NCBI GenBank assembly: GCA_014281115.1
Contig: JACONQ010000014.1
Location: forward strand, 2,046,001 to 2,110,000
Origin: Laburnicola sp. R22_1
Lineage: Eukaryota > Ascomycota > Dothideomycetes > Pleosporales > Didymosphaeriaceae
Length of the DNA: 64,000 nucleotides
Direction of reading: 5' to 3'
The translations under genes and the position numbers were made by a program. Position 1 is the first letter of the stretch; every line of letters begins with the position of its first letter. Below, one piece after another: positions 33,084 to 44,269 of this stretch. Under the pieces are notes generated by a model that was given only the letters and a program-made list of their open reading frames with translations, made no database searches and was not told the DNA's origin.

Positions 33084-33177
33084 TACTGTGTCCGTGCACT
33101 CAACGCCCGGATTCAGTCAACGCCCCGCTGAACGCAAACCACCCCAAATTTCAACACGCCATAACGCCACCAATATG

Positions 33178-34309
33178 AGCTCAATTGAGGCTGCAATTAA
33201 AGAAATAGAATCGCTAAGGTCAGAAGAATCTTTCTCTTATACTAAGATCGCTAGCAAGCATGGCGTTGATCGAAGTACGCTGTCGCGAAGGCACCAAGCG
33301 ATTCAAACGACGCGTGCAACTGCGGGGTTTAACCGACGGAAACTCAGTCCCCAACAAGAGCAGGAGCTTGTACAATACATTGAAGGGCTTACAGCGCGTC
33401 ACTTGCCACCCACAAGAGAGATGATACGAAATTTCGCGTCAACAATAGCCAAGGAGCCAGTGAGCGAGAGCTGGGTTACTCGCTTCATCAACCGACACAA
33501 CATCCATCTGATCTCTCGATGGGCAGCTGGTATGGACAGCAATCGCCACCAAGCCAACTCAGGGGATAAATACAGCCTGTATTTTGATCTCCTAGGTGCC
33601 AAAATCAAGGAATATAACATCGAGCCTCGTCACACGTATAATATGGATGAAAAAGGCTTCTTAATTAGTATCACTAGCCGATCAAAACGAGTGTTCAGCA
33701 GACGAATGTGGGAGAATAAGGAGGTTATAGCATCTCTCCAAGATGGCTCTCGTGAATGGATTACCCTCCTAGCGTGTGTTTGCGCTGATGGATCAGCCTT
33801 GCCGCCAAGCCTCATCTATCAGGCTACCAACAAGGCTATACAATCAAGCTGGGTAGAGGATATCAAGGCAGGAGAGCACTCAGTACACATTTCCTCGTCG
33901 CCTTCAGGCTGGACAAACAACAATATCGGCCTTGCCTGGCTTAAACAGGTGTTTGATCGCTACACCAAGGCAAAAGCTCGACGGTCTTACCAGTTACTCA
34001 TCCTTAATAGCCATAGATCTCACGTTACTATGGATTTTATCGACTATTGCGACCGTAACAGGATACTCCTAGCCATCTTCCCCCCTCATTCAACCCACAC
34101 GCTTCAGCCACTTAATGTAGTTCTATTTAAGCCTCTATCAACTGCGTACTCAAAGGAGCTATCAGATCACCTCCACCAGAGCCAGGGACTCCTCCCTATT
34201 AAGAAAGGGGACTTCTTCCCTCTATTCTAGGAGGCCTGGACGAGCTCTTTTAAGGAGGAGACGATACTTAAGTCTTTTAAAGCAACAGGCATATCACCAT
34301 TCAACCCAG
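33178..34309 (+). pseudogene. Fot1/pogo transposase, 5' part
   Basis: From MSSIEAAIKEIESLRSEESF: a psq-type helix-turn-helix (KIASKHGVDRSTLSRRHQ), a CENP-B-type DNA-binding domain (QYIEGLTARHLPPTREM, WVTRFINRH), then the DDE_1 core. The first acid is kept (YNMDEKGF). The second reads LILNSHRSH (normally Asp) and the third PLNVVLFKPL (normally Asp), both Asp-to-Asn. A TAG at about 34228 replaces an expected Trp. The frame reaches the LINE insertion at ATGISPFNP. These changes fit RIP. Confidence 0.93.
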
Positions 34310-34466
34310 CAATCCTACACACCGAACACCAACTTTTCGATTTTTAGATATCCTCTCTAGAGACCCTAATAATCCCAGCAACTGAACAAGCTCACCGCGC
34401 TGATTCCGGGAGTACCTCTAACGTCCGCCTAGCCCTCCGCGCAACCGCGCAAAGGAGCTTGTCAGG

Positions 34467-36122
34467 ATGGCAGAGTCTCCCTCCTCCCAGCACACAGGGT
34501 CCCCAGACCCGGAGATCCCGCAGCAGCTTTATACACGCGCCCCAAGACGGCCCTAGGAGGACATGCATCACCGTGCACCCCTTCTGAGCAGCCAGAACCC
34601 CGGTGGGGGCGCTCCTAAACCTCGCGTCTCTGATGCCGTCCAACGCCACATCACCAAGACTCAGCAGATTGCCCAGCTGTGGAACACTATCACTACGGCT
34701 TTCGCAGCAGCGGTAGACCAACACGCAGAGAGCTACACTAACCCTCGAGAAGCCAAGATTGCTAAGGAGCTGCAGCAGAGAGTTATCCAGGCTCTGACCT
34801 CGCTCCCCCCAAGCAACTCCCCCCCTAGCTCCCGCTGGAGCAGCGACACCAGTCACAGCAACCCTAGGAGCCAAGAGTCGGGACGCCGCTCTTGGGCGGA
34901 CGTAGCCAGAGACCCCCAGATCTCAGATAGGGGTGGCAGTCGGCCCCTAATCCCTGCTAAGCCCCGGCCCAACCCGCCCGTTAAGCCAAAAGAAGACAAT
35001 CGAATATTCGTAGCCATCTCTAACCCGGCAATGCGACTGCAACAACCCTCACCCTTTGCGATAAGGCAGGCAATATGCAAGAGCATAGCAGGACTCACCC
35101 TTAAAGACATACCTACCGCATCACCAATCAACACAGGCTGGGCGATTACTCTAGCAAATGAGAACATCCGGGGCCGACTTCTAACTCAAGAAAACCAGGA
35201 ACTTCTAGTAAGAGCGCTAGGCGGAGACGCGGTGAAGATCCCCGAACGCTGGATCAACTACGCAGTACAAGGAGTACCTAGCTCTTTCCGGACCCTGGAC
35301 GGCACAGAACTACCAACTACTACCCAGCTAGTAGAAGAAGAGGTCTGCTCGCAAACAGGCAAGCAGCCAGTTAGTTGCAGGACCTCACGGCATGGGGCAA
35401 ATCAGCATGGCCTCACAACCTGGATTGTTTCATACAAGGAGCCAGTCCGCTCGTTCCGGCTCTTTGGCACCAGCCAATTCTCGAAGGAAATCCACAAGCA
35501 TCCCACCATACAGCAACATAACCCAGGCTGCCAGGGATACTGCAACGCTGCCCGCTGTACCCGAGTAGCCCGCTGTGCACACTGCGGGGACCGCACGGAT
35601 AGACACTAAGGACAGTACGGGGACAGTTGCGCCCACAAAGCTATGTGTGCCAACTGTTATGGCCCTCATCCAGCTAGTCACACCAACTGCCTGGCAGCCC
35701 CTCGCCGGGTCAACGGACACATCACTAAGCCTATGAAGACCGAGCTGAAGGCTATTTGTCGCGCAGGCAAAATAGCACAGCAGCACCTCTACAGGACAGT
35801 TGAAGTGGCCCTTGGACAGGCAGCACTTCAGCCTGAAGCTCCTCCTATGGAGGTATCAGAGACAGTGCCTTCCCACCTTTCTGCCCAGAGGCAAGAAGGA
35901 AATAGCAGGGCTACACCTCCTACAACTACTGCCTCCTATGCATCCTCCTCTACTACTGGCAGAGAAAAGAGACCAAGGCGGGCCGCCACAGGCCAGAGGA
36001 GCCTTAATGTAGGACAACTGTCTGCCGGCAGCATTCGTCCACAATCAACTATCCACACTGACCCGTCCACCTCAGAGAGGGAAGACGCCAGCATGAGCGA
36101 TGACCCGCCATTATTATATTAG
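34467..36122 (+). pseudogene. LINE ORF1 (Gag-like, zinc knuckles)
   Basis: Frame from ATG 34467 (MAESPSSQHTGSPDPEIPQQ) to the TAG at 36122, about 551 codons, with stops at about 34554 and 35607. The N-terminal half is Ser/Pro-rich; the middle resembles an RNA-binding region. Near 35.5-35.7 kb Cys/His motifs (CQGYCNAARC, RCAHCGDRTDRH, CANCYGPHPASHTNC) form CCHC-type zinc knuckles typical of LINE ORF1 proteins that coat template RNA. The tail is low-complexity. Confidence 0.85.
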
Positions 36123-39100
36123 AACACCCTTACAACATCCCAGCCAACACCAGGCATCAACAGCCTAGCCTACCAAGCAACCAACTTCGTGTATGCTGGG
36201 CCAATGTTAGCAAGAGCTCACCCTGGCACATCACAATACTAGAGGTGGCCTTTTAAAAGGGCATAGATGTTGTGTGTGTTCAAGAGCCCTTCACATGTGC
36301 CAACTCAAGAACTTCCACCCACCCTAGTTTCACACACCTAGCACCCATCAGCACCTAGGACAGCCCTAACACGCCAGGCTTAGCCCGCCCTAGGGTGATG
36401 ACCTACATCCGCAAAGGATGCCACCTACAATACCAGGCTAGAGAGAGCCTCAACCACCTAGACATGCTATGGGCTGTAGTGAACGGAGTTGCCATACTTA
36501 ACTGCTACAGACAGCCACACACCCCACACGTTATCCAATACGTCACACATCTTATACCCCCTCAACTCTGCCTTATAGGAGGAGACTTTAACGCTAGACA
36601 TGAATCCTTTGAGCCTACCATCACTGCAGCCAACAGAGGCGTGGAGCTAGCTAGATGGGCTGCTAACGCGTCTATAGACTACATTGGTGTGCCAGGGCAG
36701 CCAACACACTGCGCTGGCCATGTCCTCAACCTTACCTTCTCTAATATCCCATTTGCCCAGTCTGCTGTTGATGCTAGCATGCACAGCGGCTCAGACCATA
36801 AGACAATAGTAACCTCTGTCCCTATCTCTACGCCAGGCACTCCGCATCTAGAGCAGTACCACTTCAGAGTCCCCAAGGCAAGCCTACCTAAATTCGCTGG
36901 GCTAGTGGAGATGGGTGTCCAGAGCATCCCAGACCCGCTTGCAACACTGGACGCAGCACAGCTAGAGGAATGTGTCACGCTGCTTACAGAGACCATACAG
37001 CACTCTGTACAGACAGCAGGCAAGCCTGACCGCAAGGAAGGCCGTGCGGCACTATGGTGGACCAAGGAGTGCAAAACTGCTTACCAGGCCTACAAACATG
37101 CTAGACAGCTCTGCTCTGGCAGTCTACAGGAGGAGAGACAGGCCTTCAAGACTACCGTCCGACAGGCCAAGAGGCAGTACTGGCGGCATGTTATTGACAA
37201 TGCCAAAGACGACAAGGACCTGTTTAAGATCATTGCCTAGCACAAGCTTACACCAGAGAACCAGGACACTCCTCTTGTAGTAAACAACACGACAATATTA
37301 GACCCCCTAGAGAAGGCAGAAGCTCTTAGAGAGGAAGTCCTCAACCGGTACACAGCAGAGGATGACCTCAGACACTACCCAGACCAGGAGATGGCAGATA
37401 CCCTCCCATGGAGCACACACATCTCACTGGAGGAATGTGAGCGAAACACAATAGGGGTCTCGAGCACCTCACCAGGTACTGATCGCTCTACTGTGCGACT
37501 ACTCCGAGCCTGCTGGGCTCAGGTTGGGGAATTCATACGAAGGGTCTTCCAGCGATGCCTTGAGCTCAACCACTTCCCAGCACAATGGAAGCTTGCAGAG
37601 GTAGCAATGATACCTAAGACGGGGAAGACAGACCGATCGTCGCCCCGCTCCTGGAGACCTATAGCGCTTCTCTCGTGCATCGGAAAGGGACTTGAACGAA
37701 CAGTAGCCAGAAGAATCGCGTGGACCGCCATAACACACAAGATCCTCAGCCCCTAGCATGGCGGCGCCCTTCCAAAGCGCTCTGCAACCGACCTTACTGC
37801 AGCATTCACCCACAACACTAAAGCAGCATAGGTACTTGGAAAGCATGTCACTATAGTTACCCTAGATGTGCAAGGCGCCTTTAATGCGCTCCTGAAGAAC
37901 CGCCTGCTATACTAGATGGCCCAACAGGGCTGGCCACAAAGAACCATGCTCTTTGTAGACTTATTCCTCACTAACTGGAGGGTTCGAGTCCGCCTTGGAC
38001 AGGTCACTACCCCTAGCTACCCTGTCGCCTGTGGCACACCTTAAGGCTCGCCTCTCTCGCCTGTACTATACACACTGTATCTAGCAGAGCTACTATCTAT
38101 AGACACAGAACGGAGGTTTGGATATGCAGACGACATATGTCTATACTAGGCCTCACACTCTATGGACGACAACGTCGAGCTCCTAGCATCAGATCTAAGG
38201 CAGATCAGAGCATGGGGTGAGACTAACAAGGTCACCTTTGCCCCAGAAAAGCAGGAAATGATACACCTGACTAGACAGCGGAGCAACTACGCACCACCAT
38301 ATGTTGTAGACGAGCAGCTTACGATCTACCCTATTCTCCCAGGTGGAGAGCACAGCCAGCCAGCCCTGCGTTGGTTAGGAGTGTGGTTTGACCGCAGACT
38401 TACCTTTAGACAACACATAGCTACACGCACTGCAAAAGCTGCTAGGGTAGCTCATCATATTCGCAGTCTAGCCAGGACCACCTATGGACTACTAGCTAGC
38501 TCCCTCCGCAAGGCCACTATTGCCTGTGTATACCCGTCGCTTCTGTACGGGACGGAATGCTGGTACAGAGGCCGCACTAAGCAGCCACATACACTCAAAC
38601 TAGGCAGGTCACAAGAGGTTAGCGCTTATGTTGGATGGCACATAGCTGCTATAGACAAGACACTGGCCATAGCAGCAAGGGGCATTCTACCAGCGTGGAG
38701 AACAACCCCTACAGCTGCACTCTTCCGCGACGCCGGACTACTGTCTGCAGTAGTGGCACTAGAGGAAGCTAAAATCAGATTTGCAACCCACTTGCGCACT
38801 ACAGATGCAGACCATCCTCTTACTAGGCGCATATTAGTACATATAGTAAATAGGGGTGTAAAAACAGGACAACCATAGCGAGTCAAGACCAAAGTCCAAC
38901 AGATGGCATCTCTTCTACTAGAGATCCTTAGGACTACACTCACAGCCCCTCACTACTTAAGTGGCTGCCGAATTAACCCAACGCTTGGCATAGACAAGAA
39001 GACTGCAGCTAAGGCTTTCAATATATGGTGGGCCCATCTCCCACCACTAGACGTGACTATCTTCTCAGATGGCTCTGAACAGTACACAAAGGAAGGAGGA

Positions 39101-39949
39101 AAGCGGGTCACTTACGGCTTTGCAGTGTATCAGAACGGAAAGCAACTGCAGACTGGACGCAGGTCGCTTAACTCTACCTCGCACGTCTTTAACGCTGAGG
39201 CAGTAGGAGCATGGAGAGGCCTCCAGCACACCATAAGACAACCAGAGTTCAATACCCGTCGAATCTGGCTGTGCATAGACAGCACCTCAGTCATATGGTG
39301 TCTAAGGGGCGACGCACCCCCTACCTCTTAATAGGCCTTTCTGGAGTGCCACGGCGCTATGGAGACTCACGATGTCTCTATCAAATGGGCCCCTGGACAC
39401 CTAGGCATTGAAGGAAATGAGGCAGCAGACAGATTAGCTAACCTAGAAGCCTAACACCTATCACCTGCAACAGGTAAAGCTGCTCTGCCTACACTCTTAG
39501 GCATCAAGACAATTGCTCACAAGACATCACAACACACACAACAGATCTAGTGGTCTGAAAAGAAGAACAAACTCTCTAGATGGTACAAAAGCTGGCACCT
39601 AGACTACGCACCACGCAGCAGTCTAAAGGAACTAGACCTACCAAGAGCTATCCTAGCCAGACTGCTTTCTATCCGGTCTAGACATAGGGATTTTGCCTAG
39701 TACCACTAAAAATACAACCACAAGGATGCAAACCTCACCTGCTCATGCAGATAGGACAAGACACCCGAGCACCTCGCGCTTTGCCGCAAGACTCTAGGGA
39801 CGTTTAGCAGATGGCCACTTCGACCACCTATACCGCCATCCAGCCAGGCTAATGGCCTAGCGTACACTGCAGCACTGATAAGGGAGCCAGAGTTCTTTGG
39901 AGCCTTTACCAAACTAACGCAGTACTACACCAGGATCTGCCCCTACTAG
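36122..39949 (+). pseudogene. LINE ORF2 (endonuclease, reverse transcriptase, RNase H)
   Basis: One frame, overlapping the ORF1 stop by a base. Order: APE-type endonuclease (VVCVQEP, GGDFNARHE, SGSDHKTIV); reverse transcriptase (WKLAEVAMIPKTGK, SWRPIALLSCIGK, VTLDVQGAFNAL, CGTP-stop-GSPLSPVLYTLY, FGYADDICLY); thumb and LGVWFDRRLTFRQHI; RNase H (TIFSDGSEQ, NAEAVGAWRGL, IDSTSVIWCL, WAPGHLGIEGNEAADRLA); and a C-terminal Cys/His motif (LTCSCR, HLALC). The YADD catalytic motif is intact. More than ten TAG/TAA codons interrupt the frame, mostly at expected Gln or Trp positions. No ATG near the ORF2 start, so reinitiation after ORF1 would have been needed. Confidence 0.92.
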
Positions 39950-40352
39950 CTCTTGCAGCCCTGCAAAAGCAACAGGCAATGCAGCACCTAGTGGAACTAG
40001 GTCCAGCACAAGAGCTGCAATACTCCTCACCCCTCTTCCTCTCTTTCTCTCCCCCCGCCCCCCCTACACACACACACTCTCTCTCTCTTGGCACATAGAT
40101 GCCTCAAAATGCAAGGAAATCACCCTAATGTACACGCACTGCTCAGTCTCTCCAACTGGAAGGGGAGCTGTAGTTCTGAAATGGTAGCAATACCCGCGCA
40201 GGCAAGAAATGCTTTCTAGGGTAGTGTGTTAGCACTGCAATTCCATAGCTTAGCACGTCGTATATGCCCTTCGGGAGGCGAGATGGTGGACTTAATCCCC
40301 ATCAACTAGACGAAAAATGAATACCAACCAACCAACCAACCATTCAACCCAG

Positions 40353-41090
40353 AGGTTATACTCAAAAGGTTCACTAACACTACCCTAGATGAGCAGGAAT
40401 CGCGAGAGAGCTCTACGTTAGTACTCAGCGGATCTAACTGGCGTAAACTAGACCGCCTTGTACGATCCGCAGTAGAAGATCAGAGTAGTAAGGACGCGCA
40501 GAAGCTTAGCCGCTCACTCCACCACATCTTAGTTCAAAATAAGTTACTTCACTATAAGATTGCTGGGTTAAGAGAGGCTCTTACTACGAAAAAGAAGCAT
40601 AAGAAGAAGGGAAAACCTCTAGATCTGCAACAACGTCAAGAGTACTATGGGGGGGGCGGTTTTCTGGTCACCAAGGAAGGTTAGGGAGGCTCGCGTACGT
40701 CAGTCTGTAAAGGAACAAGAGGAGAAGGAGCAGAAGCTTCAAAAAGCTAAGAAGGCTGAGTTGAAGAAGGCAGCTAAGCTATGCAAGGAGAAAATTGCAG
40801 AGGAGAAGCGTGTGGCGAGGGAGGCAGCCAAGGTAGCTAAGAAGAAGGAGAAGGCTAAGAAGGCAGCAGAGCGTGCTCGCCAAAGAGAAGCTCGCGACGA
40901 TGCAAAAGCTCTACAATCTACCCAAAAGGGTAAGAGAAAGGCCTCGCAGCCATCTATACAGAGCAATAAGCGTCAGAAACGCGTAGTTAATACTATAACT
41001 ACTTAGGAGGCTTTAGGTGCCGCATTAGCAGCTCCACCCAAGACCACGCGGCACAGCCGCAACGTTAAGCTTCCAAGTAAATATAAGTAG
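40353..41090 (+). pseudogene. Fot1/pogo transposase, 3' part
   Basis: Resumes in frame with the 5' part after removal of the LINE and one target copy (PFNPEVILKRFTN). It has a C-terminal tail with SGSNWRKLDRLV, the conserved KGKPLDLQQRQEYYGG, a long Lys/Ala/Glu coiled coil and a basic end. A run of eight G at 40649-40656 is one base longer than the codons require, shifting the frame at YYGG; relic copies at 43.5 and 47.7 kb show the unshifted arrangement. An in-frame TAG lies near 41005. Confidence 0.9.
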
Positions 41091-41244
41091 CACAGGTGAA
41101 TCGCAAGCATCAAAATAGTACTCTACTACAAAATCTCGTAATAATAGCGATTTTGTGTGGCTCTGCAGCCTTATTTTAGTTAAGCTGCTATGGTGTTCAG
41201 CGGGGCGTTGACTGAATCCGGGCGTTGAGTGCACGGACACAGTA

Positions 41245-41353
41245 TTGAATGCGCCATTCTCTCAGCCCCTCTTGTAAGCCGATTAAGCGACTGGATAACT
41301 AATGTAGGAGAGGATCCTTGATGCCTTTGGATCCGCTCACAAACTAGAGTTGA
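41245..41353. other. Spacer between Fot1-like elements
   Basis: Short flank between the TA duplication of the first Fot1 element and the second, reverse-strand relic. No feature seen. Confidence 0.3.
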
Positions 41354-42604
41354 CTAAGCGCCTAGCTCGCGCGCGTTGCTTGGTGTTGCAGACTCCCATA
41401 GGGCCTCTGGTAGGGCTGCTGGCGACAGCGTACGAAGCTTCACATCAAGCTTTAATATCACCGCCTCTAGATCGTGTGGGACTAGCCCAGCGCCTCGAAA
41501 GCTTGCGCAGATATTCTCCTTTATAATTAACTGGTTGTAGGCGGCGCGGAAGGCTGGTAGGAACTCAAGCTTGGTGATATGGTTGATGTGGTCGCGTATC
41601 AGGCCCTCGACCTGGCGCCCATACGCCCGCTTCAACGGCGAGAAACAGCTAACGTTAAGCGGCTGCAGAAGGTGTGATGAATATAGCGGCATACAGAGAG
41701 TGTAGATCTTATTCTCCTTGCAGATCTCCTAGAATTCAAGCGAGTTGTGACTCTTATGGCCGTTAAGTATCAGTAGCTAACGCGCGCCCACTCTACGCTC
41801 TACTGTATGCTTAATAAAATGCTGTAGCTAGGCAACACTAAGCTCGTTCGTAGTCCAGCCATTGTCGCTAAGACTAATAGCCCAGTCACCTGGTATATCG
41901 TCGCCCTCGTACCAGGCAGAGAGGTGGTACTGGCCAGCGAAGATAATAAAGGGCGGGATTGCCCACCCAGTAGCGTTGATTCCGTGGATCGCCGTCACCC
42001 ACTCACAATTGCCTAGCTGGATCGCTTTTGGCCGGCCACGCCTCTCTAAGCCAGTAACAACTAGCTGGGAGGATATTTTACCCATTAGAAAGCCAGTCTT
42101 GTCGAAGTTGAAGGTATCCTTGTCGCAAATACCGTAGGTGGCCTTTGTACGTGCTACTAGCTCAAACCAGGCCTATATAACTGTCGGGTCCTCGCAGAGG
42201 GCTCGCTGTCGATCGTAGGGTCGATTAAATCGCGTTGTGAGGCTGTCTGTTCACTTGACAAAGTTCCTAGGCCACTGCTAGCCAACGTGGCCTGCGCTGC
42301 GCTCAGTAAGCAGCTTATTCGCCATATCTTGTACAGCACCTAGAGTGGGCGCAAAGCCTCGCGAATCTAGGTTAAGTATATGCTCAACAATCACCTCCTC
42401 TTCAAGCTTGGTAAGCTTCTTTAATTTGGGCTCAGAGTCGCGTCGCGCAGCGATTCCTGCGCGTCGGCCGCGAAGTGTTGTTTCAGGGACGCAAAACGTT
42501 GCGGCAGCGCGTTTTATACTTCGTATTTGACTAGAATTGATAGCTAAAAGAGCTAGGTAGATATTTGCTTCTTTATAGCGCAATTAAGCAGACAATAGTT
42601 AAGC
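41354..42604 (-). pseudogene. Second Fot1/pogo transposase, degraded
   Basis: Reverse-strand frames, starting about 42604, encode a psq-like N-terminus (YKEANIYLALLAINSSQI, ATFCVPETTLRGRRAG), a CENP-B-type segment (EEVIVEHILNLDSRGFAP), then the DDE_1 core: NFDKTGFLMG (first Asp kept), LILNGHKSHN (second Asp now Asn), HLLQPLNVSCFSPL (third Asp now Asn), and a C-terminal helix ending ALWESATPSNARELGA. Nonsense codons include TAA near the start and several TAG. It is a different subfamily from the element at 33086-41242. I could not identify its TIRs with confidence. Confidence 0.88.
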
Positions 42605-43229
42605 CATTATAGTTTGTATAAGACGCGTTGTAGAAAGTTAGTGGGGCGCGCGGCTTACTTGTACGCGCGGCTCGCTTATAAACACGTTAATAATAATTGT
42701 ATTGTATTTGTGTCCACCATGTTCAGCTAGTTCTGACTTCTTCGCTAGTGTGCTAAGCCAGGTGGTCCCTGCTTTATTGTACAGATCCAACCTCAACGCG
42801 CTTGTTCTATCTAACAGCTGCATATCTGACAGCTAGTTGCGATGGCTCGCACTTGCGCATACGTTGGCGCGTAACCAAGGGCCTCCTACTAGAGAATCTA
42901 GTACTCTAGATGCTATTCTTAAATAGTTATAAGCCGCTATTCACTATTATAAGCGTGTTAGTAAGGTTAGGCACTATTAAAGCGACTGCAAAGAGTGTTC
43001 TGTGGTATCCTATGCTAAGTAGTAGTAGTGGCCAAAGCGACCCTAGATTTAAGGTCTGCGAGTGCATTTTAGACGTCGCCCTCTATATATCTAGCTATTA
43101 GAAGACAGAAAAAATAATGCAAAAAGATAAATTAAAATTAATAAAGAATTGAATTTTTAAGAACTTATATTCGGTTGTAGTGTATAATAAGGAGGCGCGA
43201 TTATGGGGCTGTCCGAAACACGGGGGTGT
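42605..43229. other. Transition into AT-rich block
   Basis: Flank of the reverse Fot1-like relic. It includes a GC-rich GGGGCGCGCGG patch near 42,640 and then turns AT-rich after about 42.9 kb. No gene recognised. Confidence 0.4.
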
Positions 43230-44090
43230 TAGAAACTAGGACCTCTGACTTACTTAAACGCTTTGCGGACAATGCCTTAGAGTAGTAAAATAATAGTAAA
43301 GAACAGTCCTTAGCGCTTACTAATAATAACTAGCGCTAGATAAAGCGTCTTATACGCTTTATAGTAAAGGATACTACTATAAAAAAGTTAAAGTTACTCT
43401 TCTAAATACTCCACAGACTCTAAGTATAAAACGAGCTGCTACACTATAAGAATAATAGCTTAAGAAAGGCTCTTACTGCTAAGAAGAAGTATAAGAAGCG
43501 TGGCAAACCTCTTAACTTATAGCAGCGCTAGGAGTACTATAGTAGTACTATCTTCTAGTCTCTGCGCAAGATTAGAGAGGCACGTGTATAAGAGATAGTA
43601 AAGTAGAGGAAAAAGTATAATAGGCAGCTTACAAAGGCTAATAGAAAGGAGCTTTAAGCTGCTACTAAGCTACTTTAAGAGTAGAAGGCAGAGAAGAGGC
43701 GTGTGGCGAGAGAGGCAGCTAAGGTAGTGAGGAAGAAGAAGAAGGCTAACAAGGCAACTAAACGCGAGCGCTAGAAGGCAGCTTGCAATACTAAAAAAGC
43801 TATATAACTATTCTAAAAGGATAAGCGCAAGGCCTTAAAAGCTTCTACTTAAGCTAATAAGCGTTAGAAACAATATGGTACTAGTGCAGCTGCTAAGGAG
43901 ACATTATAGGCTGCACTAGCTGCCCTAGCTTTTATTACCTACTGTAGCTATAATATTATACTTTCTAGTAGATTTAGATAGTATAAATTAATCGTAAGCA
44001 TTTAATTACTACTACTCTACAAAATCTTATAGTAATAACTATTATAGATAGCTTAATAACTTTATCTTTAAAGTGGTAAGTATATTATTT
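43230..44090 (+). pseudogene. Truncated Fot1/pogo transposase C-terminal relic
   Basis: Aligns by eye with 40390-41090: the stretches equivalent to ELLHYKNNSLRKALTAKKK and EYYSSTIF-stop-SLRK, then the Lys/Ala-rich coiled coil. Almost every Gln and Trp codon is a stop. No 5' part or TIR is present, so it is a truncated copy. Confidence 0.75.
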
Positions 44091-44269
44091 AGTGAGTGTT
44101 ACGCGTCTCTAGGTGTTGCGCGTCTGTGCATAGTACTGTACGCTATCTACCTTAGTAAGATACTAATATACTTTGCACTCGAGTTGATTATTTTATTAAG
44201 TTAATTACTTTGCTAAGACTCTACTAAAACGTACTATTAGCAATAGTATAACGCGATGCCTTAACTATA

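Larger units (their letters stand above)
34310..40340 (+). mobile_element. Non-LTR retrotransposon (LINE with EN, RT and RNase H)
   Basis: 6031 bp inserted in the Fot1 transposase, flanked by 12-bp target duplications CATTCAACCCAG (34298-34309 and 40341-40352). It has two ORFs and a 3' tail of CCAA repeats rather than poly-A. Domain content matches the Tad1/I-type group of fungal LINEs. Length suggests it is full-length or nearly so. Nonsense codons make it inactive. Confidence 0.93.
33086..41242 (+). mobile_element. Fot1/pogo DNA transposon with 48-bp TIRs, split by a LINE
   Basis: The left end CTGTGTCCGTGCACTC at 33086 and its exact inverse ending at 41242 are flanked by TA on both sides (33084-33085, 41243-41244). 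The TIRs are identical over 48 bp. Inside is one transposase gene in two pieces, 33178-34309 and 40353-41090, separated by a 6-kb LINE. Without the LINE the element is about 2.1 kb, typical for Fot1/pogo. Confidence 0.95.

Noticed and set aside
32591..33103. 170-codon reverse frame
   Set aside because: It spans a transposon TIR and unrelated flank; no domain character.
37979..38000. tRNA-like GGTTCGAGTCC box
   Set aside because: It lies inside the LINE reverse-transcriptase frame, and no acceptor or anticodon stem can be folded around it.
40030..40086. Pyrimidine/CA tract as a regulatory site
   Set aside because: Simple-sequence region in the LINE 3' part; no evidence of regulation.
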